In this document: positions 24,645 through 31,904 of the stretch, piece by piece
Layout of the letters: every line of letters starts with the position of its first letter
How positions within the stretch are numbered: position 1 is the stretch's first letter
DNA from: an uncultured Oscillospiraceae bacterium
Lineage (GTDB): Bacteria > Bacillota > Clostridia > Oscillospirales > Oscillospiraceae
Length of the DNA stretch: 64,000 nt
NCBI GenBank assembly: GCA_944382965.1
Contig: CALWOA010000007.1
Coordinates: forward strand, 47,586 to 111,585
Direction: 5' to 3'
Position numbers and translations under genes: made by a program
Notes under the pieces: generated by a model
Told to the model about the DNA's origin: nothing
Databases searched by the model: none
The model's input: only the letters and a program-made list of their open reading frames with translations

Positions 24645-25004
24645 TTATTCAGCCGATTCGCTGATCTCTCTGGCCAATTGCATGATCTCAAAGGCATACT
24701 TTTCCTTACCGGCAAGGAGCAGCTTTTTATAGATCAGATAATTTACCCCAACGCCGGCAAAGCCCAACAGTCCCAAGACGATTCCGACGCCCGTCATAAC
24801 GGCGCTCCCGTTTCCAATCACGTGCATGGAAAGGCACATCCCAAGTCCCAGGACAAGGGTCATTCCCACCCCGAAGGTGTAGGCAAAGATATTGGCTTTG
24901 CTTTTTGCTTTTCTGTCCAGCTTCCTCAGGGCAACAACCTTGGAAGTATCCTTAGGTGCATACTCATTGGCAATGGCTTCTGCATAGATTTTGTCTGTAT
25001 TCAT
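24645..25004 (-). CDS. Small two-helix membrane protein
   Basis: 119 residues with two predicted membrane helices (YTFGVGMTLVLGLGMCLSMH; GVGIVLGLLGFAGVGVNYLI) and charged ends. Similar proteins are found in Clostridia beside TetR genes, sometimes under the doubtful name dihydropteridine reductase. I see no reductase motif. It is the first gene of a two-gene unit with the TetR regulator and has a GAGGGG ribosome binding site. Confidence 0.75.
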   Translation of the reverse strand: MNTDKIYAEAIANEYAPKDTSKVVALRKLDRKAKSKANIFAYTFGVGMTLVLGLGMCLSMHVIGNGSAVMTGVGIVLGLLGFAGVGVNYLIYKKLLLAGKEKYAFEIMQLAREISESAE

Positions 25005-25340
25005 AATGGTATCCCCTCAAAATTAATTTCTTGGCTGCAGCTTACGATGAAATTATAGAGGATTCCCTTTTGAAAGAGAACAACACCTTAGCGTCTTTCT
25101 GCTGATTTCAAAACTTTTAAAACACAACATATTGCTCACCGCCGGCTACATTCCCCGCCCTGGGCATAGAATTCCTGCGGAATATTTCCTTTTCCCGTTT
25201 TGGCAAGGCCCGATAAAGTATCGTTTTTTTCTGCCCCTCGATACCTTCCTTCATATAGCGTTGGCGAAGGCACGTTCGTCTCTTACCAGAATTGTACCCC
25301 GCAGGGAGGATAATTGCAAGGCATTTTCTCCCCAACGGTA
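25005..25340. other. Intergenic stretch without recognisable gene
   Basis: The 336 bases between the leftward membrane-protein gene and the operator region hold overlapping short frames on both strands but no ribosome binding site or known motif. It probably contains the promoter of the leftward membrane-protein/TetR unit. Confidence 0.4.
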
Positions 25341-25423
25341 AAAAGAGATAAATATATCTCTTTTCTCTTGACACAGTCCGCAAGAAGTGATATATTTGTC
25401 CTATCAAGAGATAAATATATCTC
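25341..25423 (+). promoter_or_regulatory. Sigma-A promoter bracketed by twin operators
   Basis: TTGACA (25368-25373) and TATATT (25391-25396) have a 17-bp spacer. Two copies of GAGATA-AATA-TATCTC lie at 25345-25360 and 25408-25423. The left copy extends to 10-bp perfect arms (25341-25364). Centre-to-centre distance is 63 bp, close to six helical turns. The likely binder is the HTH protein encoded two genes downstream. Confidence 0.8.
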
Positions 25424-25442
25424 ATTATTAGGAGGCATTGCT

Positions 25443-26108
25443 ATGCATAAAAGAGCAAAGCTTTGGATTGGCAGCGGAATTTTTTGTGTTTTGATGTTAC
25501 TGGCTTCTTCGTGGTATGCGGTTACCTATAACGATTCCCGTTTGGTAGTCCCAATGGATTTTGCCAGCTACACATTTCAGGTCAACGATCTGCCGATGAT
25601 TTTCTCCGTTTTTCTGACCTGTATTTACATCCTTGCGTTATTTACCGCACTGATGCTTCATGCCTATAACATGCGGCGCCAGCAAGCCAAAAGCAACACT
25701 ACCCGCAAGCTCAATCCCAAGCTGGGACTTCTCGGTTTTTTGGGTTTTCTGGGTTTCGGAGGGTTCTGGACATACTCGGTGGACGGAAGCGTCTTCCCGT
25801 TTGTCTTCTTCCTCTTCTTTGGTTTCTTCGGATTTTACTATGAAGGGAAAATGTCAGCCACCTTTATGGATGAACGGTTCCGTGAAAATGCAGTCCGTGC
25901 CAATCTGAAAGCGTCCAACATCACGTTATCGATTCTTTCCATCACACTGATTCTTTTTTGTCAGGGCAAGCTGTTTGCAAATCTGGAATACACCCTGATT
26001 GCCCTTCTCATTACCCTTTCACTGGCCTTGGCACTGCGGATTTTTCTTGCGGAATATCTCCTTTATCGCTATGATCATGACGACCTGGCAGAGGAAGGTA
26101 GGGAATAA
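25443..26108 (+). CDS. DUF3796 membrane protein
   Basis: 221 residues from ATG 25443 (GGAGG upstream). It has about six hydrophobic helices, with the low-complexity DUF3796 hallmark LGLLGFLGFLGFGGF in the middle, followed by FPFVFFLFFGFFGFYYEGKM. Proteins of this family are encoded immediately before a small Cro-like regulator in many Firmicutes, as here. The function is unknown; the pairing suggests a membrane protein whose expression is tightly repressed by its partner. Confidence 0.82.
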   Translation: MHKRAKLWIGSGIFCVLMLLASSWYAVTYNDSRLVVPMDFASYTFQVNDLPMIFSVFLTCIYILALFTALMLHAYNMRRQQAKSNTTRKLNPKLGLLGFLGFLGFGGFWTYSVDGSVFPFVFFLFFGFFGFYYEGKMSATFMDERFRENAVRANLKASNITLSILSITLILFCQGKLFANLEYTLIALLITLSLALALRIFLAEYLLYRYDHDDLAEEGRE

Positions 26109-26111
26109 AGC

Positions 26112-26318
26112 GTGGCAGAATTTGAATGCAGGCTGAAAATATACCGGCAGCAAAAGGGCTTGACCCAGGAACAGTTGGCGGAAAAGGTAGGCGTAAGACG
26201 GGAAACCATCATGCGGTTGGAAAAAGCTCAGTACAATCCGTCACTAAAGCTGGCTATTGATATTTCCCGTGTGGTAAAAGCGCCTATTGAAGCAATTTTC
26301 CTTTTTGATACCCAGTAA
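26112..26318 (+). CDS. Small Cro/CI-type HTH regulator (YozG-like)
   Basis: 68 residues, GTG start, 3 bases after the DUF3796 stop. The whole protein is one HTH domain: RQQKGLTQEQLAEKVGVRRE at about residues 11-30, then TIMRLEKAQYNPSLKLAIDI. The lone-domain size fits a dimeric repressor binding palindromes such as the twin GAGATA-AATA-TATCTC sites before its operon. That match is inference. Confidence 0.88.
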   Translation: MAEFECRLKIYRQQKGLTQEQLAEKVGVRRETIMRLEKAQYNPSLKLAIDISRVVKAPIEAIFLFDTQ

Positions 26319-26328
26319 ACAAAAAACC

Positions 26329-26362
26329 GGCCGTCAGCACCTACGCGCTGACGGCCAAATTC
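26329..26362. terminator. Intrinsic terminator
   Basis: GGCCGTCAGC (26329-26338) pairs with GCTGACGGCC (26347-26356), between the convergent HTH and DUF3892 genes; A/T-rich flanks allow use in both directions. Confidence 0.8.
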
Positions 26363-26650
26363 TTATCCTTCCGGAGAAACGGAAGGGAGATTGCCCAGAT
26401 TGTCGTTTTCATTTCCGTTGGGAATAGATTTCAAGTATTCCGTGTCTCCCCGATGGGCAATGCCCACACCTGCAATCTGTCCTTGCTTTGCCAGAGAAAC
26501 TGCCTCCGGCTTGGATACGAACGATTTGTCGGACAGCTGATATCCGGTAATTCTGCCGCTTTCTTTTACCAGCCCAACGATTCGCTTGGCGTTGGCATTC
26601 GCCTGGGGAATCTGATCCAGTGTGTTCTTGACAAGATTATATTGCTCCAT
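26363..26650 (-). CDS. DUF3892 domain protein
   Basis: 95 residues. It fits DUF3892: RIVGLVKESGRITGYQLSDK, then FVSKPEAVSLAKQGQIAGVGIAHRGDTEYLKSIP. The domain is small and beta-rich, common in Firmicutes and its function is unknown. A GGAGAG site precedes the ATG. It is monocistronic and divergent from the nucleoside phosphorylase gene. Confidence 0.8.
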   Translation of the reverse strand: MEQYNLVKNTLDQIPQANANAKRIVGLVKESGRITGYQLSDKSFVSKPEAVSLAKQGQIAGVGIAHRGDTEYLKSIPNGNENDNLGNLPSVSPEG

Positions 26651-26838
26651 ATACCTCTCTCCTTCTGCCGTTAGTCTGCGTTGTACCTCCGATAATATTC
26701 ATACCAGACAGGGGCAATCGCCGTCTCAAGGGCGCAATTTTGAAATTGCATTTGGTTTTTTCAAAAAAGGTGCTTCCTTTTTGGAGAAAAACGCAGTATG
26801 ATAGCGAAAAATACCAAGAAAGGGGCAGTTGGCAGCCG

Positions 26839-27612
26839 ATGAGCATTCTGAAAAATGAAATCCCGATTCTGGAATTTGACACCGACAAGGCGGCGGTTAT
26901 TAACCCCGATCACGAAGGTCTGAATCTAAGGCTTCCGGAAAAGTGCGTGTTTGCCTTTCTAGGGGACTATATCGACACATATGCGCAAAAAAGCGGCGCC
27001 AGACAGGTGGAAACCTTTATCAGCGCCACGAAGCATTATCCCATTTATATCACCCAATATCAGGGCACGGAAATTTGCCTTTGCCAGGCGCCGGTTGGCG
27101 CCGCCCCGGCAGCCCAGCTGATGGATTTTCTAATTGCTTACGGAGTCAAAGAAATCCTTTCTGCCGGCTCCTGCGGAGCGTTGGAGCCGTTCCCCGAGAG
27201 CACCTTTCTCGTTCCCCGCAAAGCGCTGCGGGACGAAGGAACTTCTTACCACTACGCGCCACCCTCGCGATTTATCGAGATCGACGAGCGAGCCAGAAGT
27301 GCCATTGCGCAAACCATATTGGAACATGGCATGCACTACCTGGAAGTGATTACCTGGTCTACAGATGGATTTTACCGGGAAACAAAAGAAAAAGTTGCAT
27401 ATCGCAAGTCAGAAGGCTGCGCCACCGTAGAGATGGAATGTTCCGCTCTGGCCGCCTGCGCAAAGCTTCGGGGTGCAATTTGGGGAATGATCCTCTATAC
27501 CGCAGACACCCTTGCAGATGCAGAACACTATGACGAGCGAAGCTGGGGCGCAAATGCATATGAATTAGCATTAACGCTGTGTTTGGACGCAGTACAAAAG
27601 ATCAAACGCTGA
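26839..27612 (+). CDS. Nucleoside phosphorylase (PNP/UDP family)
   Basis: 257 residues from ATG 26839. The nucleoside phosphorylase I fold is seen in VFAFLGDYID, APVGAAPAAQLMDFLI, ILSAGSCGALEPF (the GxxG phosphate region) and ATVEMECSALAACAKLRG, whose MECSAL segment binds ribose. It would split a nucleoside with phosphate to base and ribose-1-phosphate; purine versus uridine preference cannot be read. An in-frame extension to 26740 lacks a ribosome site. It is followed closely by an acetyltransferase gene. Confidence 0.85.
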   Translation: MSILKNEIPILEFDTDKAAVINPDHEGLNLRLPEKCVFAFLGDYIDTYAQKSGARQVETFISATKHYPIYITQYQGTEICLCQAPVGAAPAAQLMDFLIAYGVKEILSAGSCGALEPFPESTFLVPRKALRDEGTSYHYAPPSRFIEIDERARSAIAQTILEHGMHYLEVITWSTDGFYRETKEKVAYRKSEGCATVEMECSALAACAKLRGAIWGMILYTADTLADAEHYDERSWGANAYELALTLCLDAVQKIKR

Positions 27613-27626
27613 GAGGAGTAGATGTT

Positions 27627-28166
27627 ATGCCGTTAAAGTTGGTAAAAGGCAGCTGGGAATACAAAGACCAAATCACCGATATGCTTGCGGAGTGGATTGC
27701 ATATAACCAGAAAACAGAAGCAAACCGTTCTCCCTGGGCAATCTTCAAAAAGGATTACCGGGATTTTGACAACTATCTGCGCAGCTTGGATTGCAGCGAA
27801 CCTCATGACGGGCTGGTTCCCGACTCCACTTTTTTCTGCCTGGATGAGGAGCGGAACATTTTGGTAGGCGCCGTGAATATCCGGCACTATTTGAACGATT
27901 ACTTGCTGGCACATGGTGGTCATATTGGCGACGGAATCCGGCCTTCGGAGCGCAGAAAAGGTTACGCAACCAAAATGATTGGCCTGGCCCTGGAAGAATG
28001 CAGGAAACTGGGCATCACCAGGGTCTTGCTGGTATGCGATAAAGATAACATTGGCTCGGCCAAATCCATTGTCAAAAATGGCGGCATCCTGGAAAACGAG
28101 GTTACCCGGGACGGAACGGTGGAGCAGCGGTACTGGATTGATTTGGATGGAACTGTTTCCTTATGA
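27627..28166 (+). CDS. GNAT family N-acetyltransferase
   Basis: 179 residues from ATG 27627 (GAGGAG upstream). The acetyl-CoA-binding loop is RPSERRKGYATKMIGLAL (the Q/RxxGxG/A motif as RRKGYA), followed by ITRVLLVCDKDNIGSAKSIVKNGGILEN, standard for this family. The substrate is unknown. It lies 14 bp after the phosphorylase gene and is likely co-transcribed. Confidence 0.88.
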   Translation: MPLKLVKGSWEYKDQITDMLAEWIAYNQKTEANRSPWAIFKKDYRDFDNYLRSLDCSEPHDGLVPDSTFFCLDEERNILVGAVNIRHYLNDYLLAHGGHIGDGIRPSERRKGYATKMIGLALEECRKLGITRVLLVCDKDNIGSAKSIVKNGGILENEVTRDGTVEQRYWIDLDGTVSL

Positions 28167-28218
28167 AAACAGTTCCATTTTACCAATTGCCGCCTACATC
28201 CATCCGCCTTCTCCCTGC

Positions 28219-28761
28219 TCAGCGGCGTCTTCCCATGGGGCTGACTGCCATCAGGATTCCGTCAATCCCCAGCAGGATAAGGTAACAGCCAGCAAAGCAG
28301 CGAATCACCGACAAGGTAAACAGAGGGCTCAGGAGCATGAGAAACCCCAGAATCAGCCCTGCGATGTTGAGAATCAAAGTCACCGTATATATTCCGCTGC
28401 CGGCAACCCGTCGAATCGGCTCCAGATGTGCCATCCGGGAAATACAGTGGGCAATAAACCAGATGGGAAGCAGCAGCGTCAGCACCAGGGCCCCCACTCC
28501 AGGGTACACCAGCAGCGTTATGCCGGACATGACGCTGAGAATCCCGGAAACCAGCGCAAGAACCGGACCCAGACCAGTGTAGCGCTCCACCTGAATATAC
28601 AGCACAATATCCGTAATTCCCATAATGATGGCGGCCGCACCATAGGCGTATACAAACCCTGTCAGTGCCAGGTCTGGCTTGGCAAAAACCAGGATACCCA
28701 AGGCAACCAGCAAAATTCCCACAGCCAGCTCAAGCCAGCCGAAGCCAGAACGTCTTCTCAT
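28219..28761 (-). CDS. DUF308/HdeD-like membrane protein
   Basis: 180 residues with six hydrophobic segments. The opening WLELAVGILLVALGILVFAKP and the repeating GxxxxxxGI pattern match the HdeD/DUF308 family, linked in enterobacteria to acid resistance. It is the last gene of the coiled-coil/ftsH operon and overlaps ftsH by 4 bases, so it is co-translated with the protease. It may be a membrane partner or client of FtsH (inference). Confidence 0.82.
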   Translation of the reverse strand: MRRRSGFGWLELAVGILLVALGILVFAKPDLALTGFVYAYGAAAIIMGITDIVLYIQVERYTGLGPVLALVSGILSVMSGITLLVYPGVGALVLTLLLPIWFIAHCISRMAHLEPIRRVAGSGIYTVTLILNIAGLILGFLMLLSPLFTLSVIRCFAGCYLILLGIDGILMAVSPMGRRR

Positions 28762-30584
28762 TTTGCTTCCCCTCCCATCAGGATCTCCATAAACTCCTCA
28801 CCGGTGATGGTCTCCTTCTCATACAGGAACTGGGCCAGTTCGTCCAGCTTGGCCCGGTTGTCCTCCAGAAGTTTTCTGGCCTTTTCATGCTGGGCTTTCA
28901 CCAACGCCACCACTTTCCGGTCGATTTCCCTCTGGGTTTCCGGCGAGCAGGCCAGGGAGGAATCCCCACCCAGATACTGATTGTTCACGGTCTCCAAGGC
29001 AACCATGTCAAACTCCTGGCTCATGCCGTAACGGGTAATCATAGCCCGGGCCAGCTTGGTAGCCTGTTCAATGTCATTGGAGGCACCGGTTGTGACGGAA
29101 CCGAACACCGTTTCCTCTGCTGCCCGGCCACCGGTGTAGGTAGCGATTTTGTTTTCCAGTTCTTCCTTGGTCATCAGGTACTTGTCCCCGGTTTCCACCT
29201 GCATGGTGTAGCCCAGAGCGCCGGATGTCCGGGGGATGATGGTGATTTTCTGCACCGGGGCAGAGCCTGTCTGCTTGGCCGCCACCAGGGCGTGGCCAAT
29301 CTCATGGTAGGCAACCACCCGCTTTTCCTGGTCGGAGAGGACGGCATTCTTCTTCTGGTAGCCGGCAATGACCACCTCGACGCTTTCTTCCAGATCCGAC
29401 TGGTTTACAATAACGCGCCCGCTTCGCACCGCCCGCAGGGCTGCTTCGTTAATGATATTGGCCAGTTCCGCTCCGGAAGCGCCGGCAGCCATCCGGGCAA
29501 TGGTATGGAAATTTACATCCTCCGCCGCCTTGATCTTCTTGGCGTGAACCTTCAAAATGGCTTCTCTGCCCTGCAGATCCGGCAATTCCACCGGCACCCG
29601 CCGGTCAAAGCGCCCGGGCCGGGTAAGGGCCGGGTCCAGGGACTCCGGCCGGTTGGTAGCAGCCAGAATGATGACGCCGGTGTTTCCTTCAAAGCCGTCC
29701 ATCTCGGTAAGCAGCTGGTTCAGGGTCTGCTCCCGCTCGTCATTGCCGCCGTAGCCGCCGGAATTTCGTTTCTGTCCAATGGCATCAATCTCATCAATAA
29801 ACACAATGCACGGTGCCTTTTCCTTGGCCTGCCGGAACAAGTCCCGGACCTTGGAAGCACCCATGCCCACAAACATCTCCACAAATTCCGACCCGGAGAT
29901 GGAGAAGAAGGGTACATTGGCCTCGCCAGCCACAGCCTTTGCCAGCATGGTCTTGCCGGTACCTGGAGGGCCTACCAGCAAAATACCCTTGGGCATAGAA
30001 GCACCGGCTTCCGTATACTTCTCGGGGGTGTGGAGATAGTCCACAATCTCCTGAAGGCTTTCCTTTGCCTCATCTTCGCCAGCCACGTCAGCAAAACGAA
30101 TGCCTTGGGTGGAGGGGACATAGACCTTGGCATTGCTCTTGCCCATGCCGAAGGTCATGGCATTTTTGCCCCCTGCCTGGTTCATCAGCTTTCTGCTCAT
30201 GTACTGTCCCAGGCCCACAAAAATCAGAATGGGCAGAACCGTTGTAAAAAACAGCGTCACCAGAGGCGACGCAGGTTCCTCCACCACCCGATCAAACTTG
30301 GCACCGGCGTCATGCAGGCGCTGGGTAAGGGTCGGATCTTCCATGGGGCTGGTCTTATAAACCAGGGTCTTGTCCTTGTCGGTGAACAGAATCTGGGTGT
30401 CCTCTACCTGGACAATGCCGATATTCTTTTCCTCGATCATGTCCATGAAGGTGCCATAATCCACCTCGGTCACCTGGTTCTGTGTCAGCATGGGCGTGAT
30501 AAGCATATTAAACAGAAAAATGCTCAGCAGGACAATGCAATAGTAATAGATCAGCGGTTTTTTGGGTGATTTGACTTCTTTCAT
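28758..30584 (-). CDS. ftsH: ATP-dependent zinc metalloprotease FtsH
   Basis: 608 residues. Two membrane helices flank an extracytoplasmic domain ([40 protein letters not shown]). The AAA domain has Walker [14 protein letters not shown] near residue 199, the pore loop FVEMFVGMG, Walker [13 protein letters not shown] and the second region of homology [22 protein letters not shown]. The zinc site is HEIGH. It degrades membrane and short-lived cytosolic proteins. Its position between a coiled-coil gene and an HdeD-like gene is unusual, since FtsH commonly follows tilS-hpt, so this may be a second, specialised copy. Confidence 0.95.
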   Translation of the reverse strand: MKEVKSPKKPLIYYYCIVLLSIFLFNMLITPMLTQNQVTEVDYGTFMDMIEEKNIGIVQVEDTQILFTDKDKTLVYKTSPMEDPTLTQRLHDAGAKFDRVVEEPASPLVTLFFTTVLPILIFVGLGQYMSRKLMNQAGGKNAMTFGMGKSNAKVYVPSTQGIRFADVAGEDEAKESLQEIVDYLHTPEKYTEAGASMPKGILLVGPPGTGKTMLAKAVAGEANVPFFSISGSEFVEMFVGMGASKVRDLFRQAKEKAPCIVFIDEIDAIGQKRNSGGYGGNDEREQTLNQLLTEMDGFEGNTGVIILAATNRPESLDPALTRPGRFDRRVPVELPDLQGREAILKVHAKKIKAAEDVNFHTIARMAAGASGAELANIINEAALRAVRSGRVIVNQSDLEESVEVVIAGYQKKNAVLSDQEKRVVAYHEIGHALVAAKQTGSAPVQKITIIPRTSGALGYTMQVETGDKYLMTKEELENKIATYTGGRAAEETVFGSVTTGASNDIEQATKLARAMITRYGMSQEFDMVALETVNNQYLGGDSSLACSPETQREIDRKVVALVKAQHEKARKLLEDNRAKLDELAQFLYEKETITGEEFMEILMGGEAK

Positions 30585-31009
30585 AATATTCTCCCTTCTT
30601 GCTGCCGAAGCAGTTGAATGTCAATGGCATCCAGAGAAAGCAGCAGCGCCCGGTTTGCTGCCTGATGAGCAAAATCCAGGGCGTACTCCGCAAGCAAGAT
30701 CTTCTCTTCCAGAATGGTTTCTTCGTCCGGGCCATCCTGTGCCATGATCCGAAGATGGTCCTTGGACTCCTGCACGATTGCCTCCACCTGAGCGTAGCTC
30801 TGGGCCAGCACCGACACCAGCGGGGATCTGGATTGCTGCAAATTTTCGAGCAAATCCGTCCTTGTCTCGTCACATTCCCGCTTCAGATCTTCGATTTCCT
30901 GCCGCAGTTGGCTGTGGCAGGAGGTCTGGCCAATGCGGATGCTTCTGTGCAAACGATCCATTTGCTCTTCCAGTTGTCCCAGTTTCACGGATAAAATTTC
31001 CTGTCCCAT
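30581..31009 (-). CDS. Coiled-coil protein, first gene of the ftsH operon
   Basis: 142 residues from ATG 31009, which has AAAGGAGG 7 bases upstream; an earlier ATG in frame overlaps that site. The protein is almost all charged helix with heptad-like spacing (KLGQLEEQMDRLHRSIRIGQ, LRQEIEDLKRECDETRTDLL), with no membrane segment. I do not recognise a family. It overlaps ftsH by 4 bases, so it is made in step with the protease and could be an adaptor or scaffold (inference). Confidence 0.7.
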   Translation of the reverse strand: MGQEILSVKLGQLEEQMDRLHRSIRIGQTSCHSQLRQEIEDLKRECDETRTDLLENLQQSRSPLVSVLAQSYAQVEAIVQESKDHLRIMAQDGPDEETILEEKILLAEYALDFAHQAANRALLLSLDAIDIQLLRQQEGRIL

Positions 31010-31030
31010 ACCTGTGCCTCCTTTTCCCAT

Positions 31031-31059
31031 ATTCTATTATTCTTTTCCTCCGGTTGCAA
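31031..31059 (-). promoter_or_regulatory. Promoter of the coiled-coil/ftsH operon
   Basis: On the minus strand TTGCAA (31054-31059) and TAGAAT (31031-31036) are 17 bp apart, ~22 bp before the start codon. Confidence 0.65.
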
Positions 31060-31091
31060 TACGCACAACTGCGCAGCTGTATAGACAAAAC

Positions 31092-31121
31092 CGCCGAAGT
31101 GTAAAGAATTCTTACACTCCG
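31092..31121 (-). terminator. Hairpin after the TetR gene
   Basis: AGTGTAA/TTACACT arms (31098-31104 with 31112-31118) are extended outward by GCCG/CGGC after a mismatch. The stem lies just downstream of the leftward TetR gene and is followed on that strand by a TTTT tract. A TetR operator is an alternative reading. Confidence 0.6.
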
Positions 31122-31130
31122 GCAGTTCTG

Positions 31131-31688
31131 TCAGGCACGGTCTATTTCTTTTCGTTCGATTGGGGAGATTCCCTCTGTCATCAGGCGGAACACCGTGTGA
31201 ACAATCTGATCCAGATTCTGCGTATCCGCCTCCGTCCAGTTCCGCAGAAGGCCGATCACCGCCTGACTATGATAGCGCAGGATCAGCCGCACCTCAAATC
31301 GGCTGCAGCTGCGATACAGCCCTTCTTCATCGCACATCTGCTCAAACAGGTTCTGAACATACTGGGTCAGAAGTCCTTCCAGCTCGTCCCGGTAGCTGCC
31401 GTGGAGTCCCTTTTGCATATAAGGCAGGGTATTGATCGCCATGCCGAACAGGTAGCGCAGCCGCGCCTCCCCGTTTCCCTGGGCTTTGGCTTCCTGCAGC
31501 GTCCGCTCTGTATTGCGCTCCAGCATCCAGCGAAACAGCGCCGGAATATCCTCAAAATGGTAGTAAAATGTCTGCCGGGTAATCCGGCATTCTTCCACAA
31601 TATCTTTTACCGTTAGTTTCCGGGCGTGCTTTTCCATCAAAAGGGTCTTGGCTGCCTGGGCAATGATTTCTTTCATATCTGCCGGCAC
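31131..31688 (-). CDS. TetR family regulator (DhaS/TetR_C_8-like)
   Basis: 185 residues, GTG start with GGAGGG upstream; an ATG at 31676 is an alternative. The HTH is clear: ARKLTVKDIVEECRITRQTF, then YYHFEDIPALFRWMLERN. The C-terminal domain resembles DhaS-type regulators (YLFGMAINTLPYMQKGLHGS). No obvious target is adjacent, since the genes on each side belong to other units. Confidence 0.85.
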   Translation of the reverse strand: MPADMKEIIAQAAKTLLMEKHARKLTVKDIVEECRITRQTFYYHFEDIPALFRWMLERNTERTLQEAKAQGNGEARLRYLFGMAINTLPYMQKGLHGSYRDELEGLLTQYVQNLFEQMCDEEGLYRSCSRFEVRLILRYHSQAVIGLLRNWTEADTQNLDQIVHTVFRLMTEGISPIERKEIDRA

Positions 31689-31827
31689 ACGATTCCCTCC
31701 CCCACAGGATTTTTTCTGCTCCCATTATACCTGTCCTGCCCCAACCTTGCAAGCATTTTCCCGCATTCCCCTTGACGGCGAAAGAAGGATTGGGAAAGCA
31801 GCTGCGCCGATACTTGATTGATTTCAT

Positions 31828-31870
31828 AAAAAAGCAGCACACAGCATCGTTTGCAGGATGCTGTGTGCTG
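31828..31870 (-). terminator. Strong terminator of the hexosaminidase operon
   Basis: A perfect 14-bp stem (31835-31848 with 31857-31870). On the minus strand it is followed by a run of T residues, 35 bases after the last stop codon of the leftward operon. Confidence 0.9.
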
Positions 31871-31904
31871 TTGTGTGGATACTGCCGGAAAATCAGCAGG
31901 GAAA

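Noticed and set aside
28665-30569. A 634-codon plus-strand frame opposite ftsH
   Set aside because: No motifs, no ribosome site, and composition typical of antisense frames. FtsH on the other strand has every expected motif.
31098-31118. TetR operator at the near-palindrome AGTGTAA...TTACACT
   Set aside because: It lies at the 3' end of the TetR gene and is extended by GC pairs followed by Ts, so a terminator is more likely, though not certain.
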